This document shows, one piece after another, positions 6,373-10,535 of a stretch of DNA of 10,535 nt. This stretch comes from Sphingomonas sp. (GTDB lineage: Bacteria; Pseudomonadota; Alphaproteobacteria; Sphingomonadales; Sphingomonadaceae), in NCBI GenBank assembly GCA_019747165.1, contig JAIERC010000235.1, positions 1 to 10,535 on the forward strand. Reading direction: 5' to 3'. How positions within the stretch are numbered: position 1 is the stretch's first letter; every line of letters begins with the position of its first letter. Position numbers and translations under genes: made by a program. The notes beneath the pieces are model-generated. The model did not search any database. It worked only from the letters and a program-made list of their open reading frames with translations, and was not told where the DNA came from.

Positions 6373-7280
6373 CGGCGACCCCGCTGCCCCTGCGTTTCCA
6401 GCTCGGCGCGCGCACATTGATGGCCGTGCAGCGCCAGCTCGTGCGGGTGCCGTTATCGCTCGAAGAGGCGATGGAGGGGCGCTTGCCCGTCCTGCCGCCG
6501 CTCGATCGAACTGCCCACGGCTATGCGATTACATCGCTCCCTGCCGATCGACGTGATGCGATGGCCTTTGCTGGCGGTGGCATGATCGCCTTTGTCCGTC
6601 AGCATTATACCCGACATTTCATTGACCTGACGACCGGGTTTGAAGCCTATGAGGCGTCGCTCTCCGCCAACACCCGATCGGCAATGCGGCGCAAGGCGCG
6701 CAAGGTAACGACCGTTTCAGGCGGCATGCTCGATGTGCGCCGCTTCCGCACCCCAGACGAGCTGACCGAATTTCATGATACCGCACGGCGCATCTCGCTG
6801 CGCACCTATCAGGAGCGGCTGCTCGGCGGTGGTTTGCCCGATGACGAAGCTTTTCTGCGCCATATGTATAGCGCGGCGGCGGCGGGTTCCGTGCGCGCCT
6901 GGCTGCTCTATGTCGCTGGTGAACCAGCGGCTTATCTGTATCTGACGATCCGTTCGGGGACCGTGCGTTATGACCATGTTGGCCATGATCCGGCGTTTAA
7001 CGATCTGTCGCCTGGTGGCGTTTTGCAGATGGAGGCGCTCCGCGATTTGTTTGCAGAGGGCAATCTGACGCGCTTCGATTTCACCGAAGGGGATGGCCAG
7101 CACAAGCGCCAGTTCGCGACCGGCGGCGTTGCCTGTATCGATATGCTGTTGCTGCGCGCTTCTTTGGTCAATCGGCTGACGACCGTAGCGCTGGGCACTT
7201 TTGATCGAAGCATGGCGCTCGGCAAGCGGGCAACCAATCGGCTGGGGTTGCAAAAGGTCGCGCGGCGGCTACGGCGCTGA
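6369..7280 (+). CDS. GNAT-fold acyltransferase, FemAB/CelD-like
   Basis: The 303-residue product has the marks of the CelD/BcsL-type acetyltransferase family (Acetyltransf_6, related to FemAB): a basic helix NTRSAMRRKARKV (101-113), AWLLYVAGEPAAYLYL (177-192), then VRYDHVGHDPAFNDLSPGGVLQMEAL (199-224) and FDFTEGDGQHKRQFA (236-250). These are the central strand and the conserved end of the second GNAT domain. Members typically transfer an acyl or aminoacyl group to envelope sugars or peptidoglycan-like substrates; which one is unknown here. The start is GTG 6369, overlapping the TGA of the deacetylase gene, which explains the lack of a separate ribosome binding site; ATG 6420 is a later alternative. 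The C-terminal 50 residues are basic and may contact membrane or polymer. A coupled deacetylase and acyltransferase suggests acyl-group exchange on one glycan. Confidence 0.82.
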   Translation: MTATPLPLRFQLGARTLMAVQRQLVRVPLSLEEAMEGRLPVLPPLDRTAHGYAITSLPADRRDAMAFAGGGMIAFVRQHYTRHFIDLTTGFEAYEASLSANTRSAMRRKARKVTTVSGGMLDVRRFRTPDELTEFHDTARRISLRTYQERLLGGGLPDDEAFLRHMYSAAAAGSVRAWLLYVAGEPAAYLYLTIRSGTVRYDHVGHDPAFNDLSPGGVLQMEALRDLFAEGNLTRFDFTEGDGQHKRQFATGGVACIDMLLLRASLVNRLTTVALGTFDRSMALGKRATNRLGLQKVARRLRR

Positions 7281-7302
7281 TTTCGTCGCCGACCGCGCAC
7301 CC

Positions 7303-7310
7303 GCTATAGC
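7303..7310 (+). promoter_or_regulatory. -10-like element directly before recO
   Basis: GCTATAGC, the centre of the palindrome CGCTATAGCG (7302-7311), matches 7 of 8 positions of the alphaproteobacterial housekeeping -10 pattern GCTANAWC. It ends 6 bases before the recO GTG at 7317, so transcription would begin at or next to the start codon. The -35 region is weak (TTCGTCG at 7282-7288, spacing 14). Confidence 0.4.
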
Positions 7311-7316
7311 GCGGGC

Positions 7317-8048
7317 GTGCATATTCGAGCCGAAGCCCTGATTCTGTCGATCCGCGCGCATGGCGAGCATGGTGCCATAGTGCGCGCGCTCACCCGCGCG
7401 CACGGGGTGCAGCCTGGCTATGTGCGCGGCGGCAGGTCGCGTCGCGTGCGACCAATCCTGCAACCCGCCAACCTGGTGCTCGGCGAGTGGCGCGCGCGCA
7501 CCGATGAGCAATTGAGCAGCCTGACGGTGGAGCTGATCCACAGCCGCGCGCCGTTATTTGCAGAGCCGCTGCCCGCCGCTCTGCTCGATTGGGCGACGGT
7601 GCTTACGACCGCGGCTTTGCCTGAGGCGCAGCCCTTTGCCATGCTGCATGACGCGCTGACCGGGCTGTTCGAGGCGGTTGAAGCAGCGCCAGCCGCGCGC
7701 GGTTGGGCCTCCGCCCTGGTCCGCTATGAATTGTTGTTGCTCGCCGAACTGGGCTTTGGCCTTGATCTGGAGAGCTGCGTCGTGACCGGATCGGTCGACG
7801 ATCTTGCCTTTGTCAGCCCGCGCAGTGGTGGCGCGGTGAGCCGTGCGGCAGCGGGCGATCATGCGGCACGGCTACTGCCCTTACCGGCCTTTTTGCGGAT
7901 CGGCGGGCCGGCCGATTGGCCCGATATTCTGGCTGGTCTGGCCATTACCGGCCATTTTCTGGAGCGCAACGTGCTGATCGACAAACGCCGTGAAGCGCTG
8001 ACATCGCGGACACGGCTGATTGATCGCCTCAAGAGAGCGGTTGCGTAA
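7317..8048 (+). CDS. recO: DNA repair protein RecO
   Basis: RecO acts in the RecFOR pathway, displacing SSB and helping load RecA on gapped DNA. The 243-residue product has an N-terminal OB fold (about 1-75; RAEALILSIRAHGEHGAIVRALT and the basic GYVRGGRSRRVR) and a helical C-terminal domain with the family segment SCVVTGSVDDLAFVSPRSGGAVS (153-175) followed by RLLPLPAFLR. The zinc-binding cysteines of some RecO proteins are reduced to Cys154 only, so this version probably carries no zinc. The GTG start at 7317 gives the usual short lead; there is no Shine-Dalgarno sequence, and a -10-like element sits 6 bases upstream, suggesting a leaderless mRNA. It lies 36 bp after the acyltransferase gene and so could also be read from that transcript. 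Confidence 0.95.
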   Translation: MHIRAEALILSIRAHGEHGAIVRALTRAHGVQPGYVRGGRSRRVRPILQPANLVLGEWRARTDEQLSSLTVELIHSRAPLFAEPLPAALLDWATVLTTAALPEAQPFAMLHDALTGLFEAVEAAPAARGWASALVRYELLLLAELGFGLDLESCVVTGSVDDLAFVSPRSGGAVSRAAAGDHAARLLPLPAFLRIGGPADWPDILAGLAITGHFLERNVLIDKRREALTSRTRLIDRLKRAVA

Positions 8049-8059
8049 GGAGTTAGCCC

Positions 8060-8071
8060 TCGCCTAGGCGA
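8060..8071. promoter_or_regulatory. Perfect 12-bp palindrome between recO and the glycosyltransferase gene
   Basis: TCGCCTAGGCGA lies 12 bases after the recO stop and 30 bases before the TTG at 8102. It has no loop, so it is a better dimeric protein site than an RNA hairpin. No T-run follows. An orphan AAGGAG (8046-8051) overlaps the recO stop but has no start codon in reach. Confidence 0.25.
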
Positions 8072-8101
8072 TTCGAGCCAATATCGGCTGGGGGACCGGC
8101 G

Positions 8102-9208
8102 TTGACGACAAAGACGGACATGCTCGAACTCGCGGTCGTCATCCCGACCTTTAACGAGGCGGCCAATGTGCCGCTGCTCGTGGCGCGGCTTGACGCTGCG
8201 CTGGCGGGGCACGTCTGGGAAGCGATTTTCGTCGATGACGATAGCCCCGATGGCACCGCCAATGCCGCGCGCGCTATTGCCTGCAGCGATGCTCGGGTGC
8301 GCGTCATCCAGCGGATTGGGCGGCGTGGGCTGTCATCGGCCTGTATCGAGGGGATGTGCGCGACTGCCGCGCCGTTGGTCGCTGTGATCGATGGCGATCT
8401 CCAGCATGATGAGGCGCTGCTGCCGCACATGCTCGACGCATTGCACCATGATGCCGGGCTTGATGTCGTGATCGGCTCGCGCTTTATCGGCGATGGCGGG
8501 ACAGGGGAGTGGGATAGGGATCGCGTCGCTAAATCCGCCTTTGCCACGCGGTTGTCACGCTTCGTCCTCAAGGCTGACCTTAGCGATCCAATGAGCGGAT
8601 TCTTCATGATCCGCACGGATATGGTGCGTGCGCTGGCCCCGAATCTGGCGGCGATCGGCTTCAAGATATTGTTGGATATCATGACCGGCAGCCGCAAGCC
8701 GCTGAATTTTCTGGAGCTGCCCTATACTTTTCGCACCCGCGCGATTGGGGAGAGCAAGCTTGACCATGTTGTCGCGATGGAATTTCTGATCGCGCTCTAT
8801 GATCGGATGTTCGGCCGCTACGTGCCCGTGCGCTTTGCGCTGTTTTCGGTGATCGGTTCGATCGGCGTTGCCGCGCATATGGCGGTGCTGGCGATCATGC
8901 TGGCGGCGGGCGTCGCTTTTCTGGGCGGGCAGATTATCGCTGCCTTTGCCGCGATGACGATGAACTTCTTCCTCAATAACGCGCTGACTTATCGTGACCG
9001 GCGATTGCGCGGGTTAAGGCCGTTACTTGATGGCTGGGTATCATTTTGCGTGGTGTGCTCGGTCGGGCTGGTCGCTAATATCGGCGTGGCGGGTTTTCTG
9101 CATGATGTGCAAAGCGGCACCTGGGCGGTATCGGCGTTGGTCGGCGTGCTAGTCGGCGCGGTGTGGAACTATGCGCTGTCATCGCGCTTCACCTGGGGGC
9201 GGTATTAG
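8102..9208 (+). CDS. GT2 polyprenyl-phosphate sugar synthase (DPM1-like) fused to GtrA membrane domain
   Basis: Residues 1-240 are a GT-A glycosyltransferase of family 2 resembling dolichol-phosphate mannose synthase: AVVIPTFNEAANV (11-23), VDDDSPDGT (45-52), and the metal-binding DGDLQHD (97-103), with GFFMIRTDMV after it. It should move a hexose, probably mannose, from a nucleotide sugar to polyprenyl phosphate on the inner face of the membrane. Residues about 241-368 are a GtrA domain of four membrane helices, with the family endings MNFFLNNALTYRDR (287-300) and WNYALSSRFTW (355-365); GtrA proteins are linked to moving or handling lipid-linked sugars. The start is uncertain: TTG 8102 follows GGGGGA (8090-8094), while ATG 8120 would remove six residues and still keep the whole fold. 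It ends 8 bp from the convergent PMT-type gene, a plausible user of its product. Confidence 0.9.
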   Translation: MTTKTDMLELAVVIPTFNEAANVPLLVARLDAALAGHVWEAIFVDDDSPDGTANAARAIACSDARVRVIQRIGRRGLSSACIEGMCATAAPLVAVIDGDLQHDEALLPHMLDALHHDAGLDVVIGSRFIGDGGTGEWDRDRVAKSAFATRLSRFVLKADLSDPMSGFFMIRTDMVRALAPNLAAIGFKILLDIMTGSRKPLNFLELPYTFRTRAIGESKLDHVVAMEFLIALYDRMFGRYVPVRFALFSVIGSIGVAAHMAVLAIMLAAGVAFLGGQIIAAFAAMTMNFFLNNALTYRDRRLRGLRPLLDGWVSFCVVCSVGLVANIGVAGFLHDVQSGTWAVSALVGVLVGAVWNYALSSRFTWGRY

Positions 9209-9216
9209 CTGCCCGA

Positions 9217-10458
9217 TTATCTCCAGCTAAAGAACCACATCCAGTTCAGGAAGCTCATCGGTCCGGCGAGCGGTGCTGCCGACAGGATCGGGTAGAAATA
9301 GATGAACAATACCCCCGCCAGCCCTGCGAACCAGGCGTCGGCATGGCGCAGCCTACCCTTGCCGAAATGGTCGAACGCGGCGGCGAGCGCGAGGCAGAGG
9401 AAGATGCTCGGCAGATAATAATAATAGAAAAAGCCGATCTTTTTCGGGATGATGATCCACGGCAGATAGGCAGCGATCCACAGTCCAGCGATCGCCCCGA
9501 CAGCGGCAGCGCTATCGCGCCACCAGGCAAAGAGGCAGGCCGCCACCGCAATCAGCCCGCCCCACAGGATCGCCGGATTGCCGATCAGCAAAATGCCGCG
9601 CTGCGCCCCGTCGACCGGTTCGTAGAGATACCAGATCGGCCGGATGTCGAGCGGCCAACTCCACCAGCTCGATTGATAGGTGTGTGGCGGCAGCGGCAAG
9701 GTTTGCTGCGCGTACATCGCCGCCTGAAAGGGCAGCAACGTGGCCAGGGTCAGCGGATCGTTGGCGTAGAAAAAGGCGGGTAGGAAGGTGAGGAAATAGG
9801 TCAGCAGGCTCACCCCAGCGAACAGAAACGCTGCCAACACGCGCTGCCCGCCCAGCGCCGGTGCGACGCGATTATCCGCCAGCAGAATCGCCAGCCCGGC
9901 CAGGCCGACAAAGGGCACCGCCGTCCATTTCGTGCCAACGGCCAGCCCGAACGGCAACGCCGCCAGTGCAATCCGGCGGATCAGCTGCGCTCGGTTCCCT
10001 TGCATCGCCCAGATCATGGCGGCGATGCCGGTGATCACGAACGCCGCCATAAACCCATCGAGCATGCCGATCCGCGCCTGCACGAACACGGTGAAGTTCA
10101 GCATCGTGAACAGGGCAGCAAAAATCGCGGGACGAAGTCGGCCAAGCAGCAGCCAGCCAATCGTAAATACGCCAATCACCACAGCCGTCGCCGCCACCGC
10201 CGAAAAAAACCGCCAGCCCAGGCTGTTGTCGCCGAACAACAGGATACCGAGCGCGATAATCTCTTTGCCGAGCAACGGGTGTTCGGTGTTGATCGGCCGG
10301 GTCAGCGTCAGCAGATAGCGTGCGGCTGGTACATAATGCGTCTCATCGAACACCAATTTTAGTGGGCGGGTGATGTTTATCAAGAACAGGAGCGCGGCGA
10401 CCAGGCCGATGCCGGTGGCGGTTGCCCAGGGGCGGGAGGCGCGCGATTCGAGGCTCAT
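9217..10458 (-). CDS. Protein O-mannosyltransferase (PMT, GT39 family)
   Basis: This is a polytopic membrane protein of 413 residues with PMT landmarks in order: VFDETHYVPAARYLL with the catalytic-type Asp38-Glu39 and His41, TEHPLLGKEIIALG (58-71, matching HPPLGK), ARIGMLDGF (128-136), GTKWTAVPF (175-183), then the C-terminal four-helix module with SSWWSWPLDIRPIWYLYEP (263-281), GNPAILWGG (293-301) and YLPWIIIPKKIGFFYYYYLP (331-350). Such enzymes transfer mannose or another hexose from a polyprenyl phosphate to Ser/Thr of exported proteins outside the membrane. Length is shorter than yeast PMTs (over 700) because the luminal MIR domain is absent, as in bacteria. I start at ATG 10458, behind AAAGGA with 7-base spacing; the frame is open to the window edge, but the added residues look non-native. 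Acceptor proteins are unknown. Confidence 0.9.
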   Translation of the reverse strand: MSLESRASRPWATATGIGLVAALLFLINITRPLKLVFDETHYVPAARYLLTLTRPINTEHPLLGKEIIALGILLFGDNSLGWRFFSAVAATAVVIGVFTIGWLLLGRLRPAIFAALFTMLNFTVFVQARIGMLDGFMAAFVITGIAAMIWAMQGNRAQLIRRIALAALPFGLAVGTKWTAVPFVGLAGLAILLADNRVAPALGGQRVLAAFLFAGVSLLTYFLTFLPAFFYANDPLTLATLLPFQAAMYAQQTLPLPPHTYQSSWWSWPLDIRPIWYLYEPVDGAQRGILLIGNPAILWGGLIAVAACLFAWWRDSAAAVGAIAGLWIAAYLPWIIIPKKIGFFYYYYLPSIFLCLALAAAFDHFGKGRLRHADAWFAGLAGVLFIYFYPILSAAPLAGPMSFLNWMWFFSWR

Positions 10459-10535
10459 CGCCCGTCCTTTCCACCTTCGAAACGGTCGTTCAAGGCCTAC
10501 GCCCCATTGACGGGGAGTGCCCCCGCCCGGCAAAG

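Noticed and set aside
10459..10535. N-terminal extension of the PMT-like protein or a further gene at the window edge
   Set aside because: The extra residues start at a TTG next to the edge, are Pro/Arg-rich, and a good ribosome binding site precedes the ATG at 10458; no other coding signal is visible in these 77 bases.

Overview
The window looks like a chromosomal stretch from an alphaproteobacterium, most likely a sphingomonad (Sphingomonadaceae). I infer this from the order of ATP synthase Fo genes (a, c, b', b) standing apart from the F1 genes, from protein sequence style (Ala-rich b-type subunits, a c-type start with the GAGLAAIGAG pattern), from high-GC codon use, and from an intergenic inverted repeat with a CTGAGCGAAGTCGAAG core of a kind I remember as dispersed in sphingomonad genomes. 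I see no rRNA, tRNA, CRISPR array, transposase or phage gene.

Region 1 (1-1969, + strand) is an ATP synthase Fo operon: a possible tail of atpI, atpB (subunit a), a hybrid gene, and atpF (subunit b). The hybrid is the most unusual object here. Its first ~49 residues are a c subunit (helix 1 and the RNPEA polar loop), and from about residue 50 the protein continues in frame as the distal membrane half and coiled-coil stalk of subunit b'. The second helix of c with its essential ion-binding carboxylate, the c stop, the gap between the genes and the start of b' are all absent. This is either a real in-frame deletion fusing atpE to atpG or an assembly collapse. No intact c gene is present in the window.

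Region 2 (1970-3401) holds a hairpin after atpF, a small predicted secreted protein, a 70-bp dispersed-type inverted repeat, a strong hairpin next to the stop of a minus-strand short-chain dehydrogenase (SDR), and a short divergent gap leading to uvrC.

Region 3 (3402-8048, + strand) has uvrC (complete, with both nuclease centres and four cysteines spaced as in Fe-S UvrC proteins), then a polysaccharide-deacetylase-like gene that overlaps by GTGA a FemAB/CelD-type acyltransferase, then recO, which has a -10-like element so close to its GTG that a leaderless mRNA is plausible.

Region 4 (8102-10458) is a convergent pair: a polyprenyl-phosphate mannose (or hexose) synthase-like GT2 fused to a GtrA membrane domain (+), and a PMT-family (GT39) protein O-mannosyltransferase (-), ends 8 bp apart. 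Together they could supply a lipid-linked sugar and transfer it to exported proteins. With the deacetylase/acyltransferase pair, the right half of the window has an envelope-glycan theme interleaved with two DNA repair genes (uvrC, recO).
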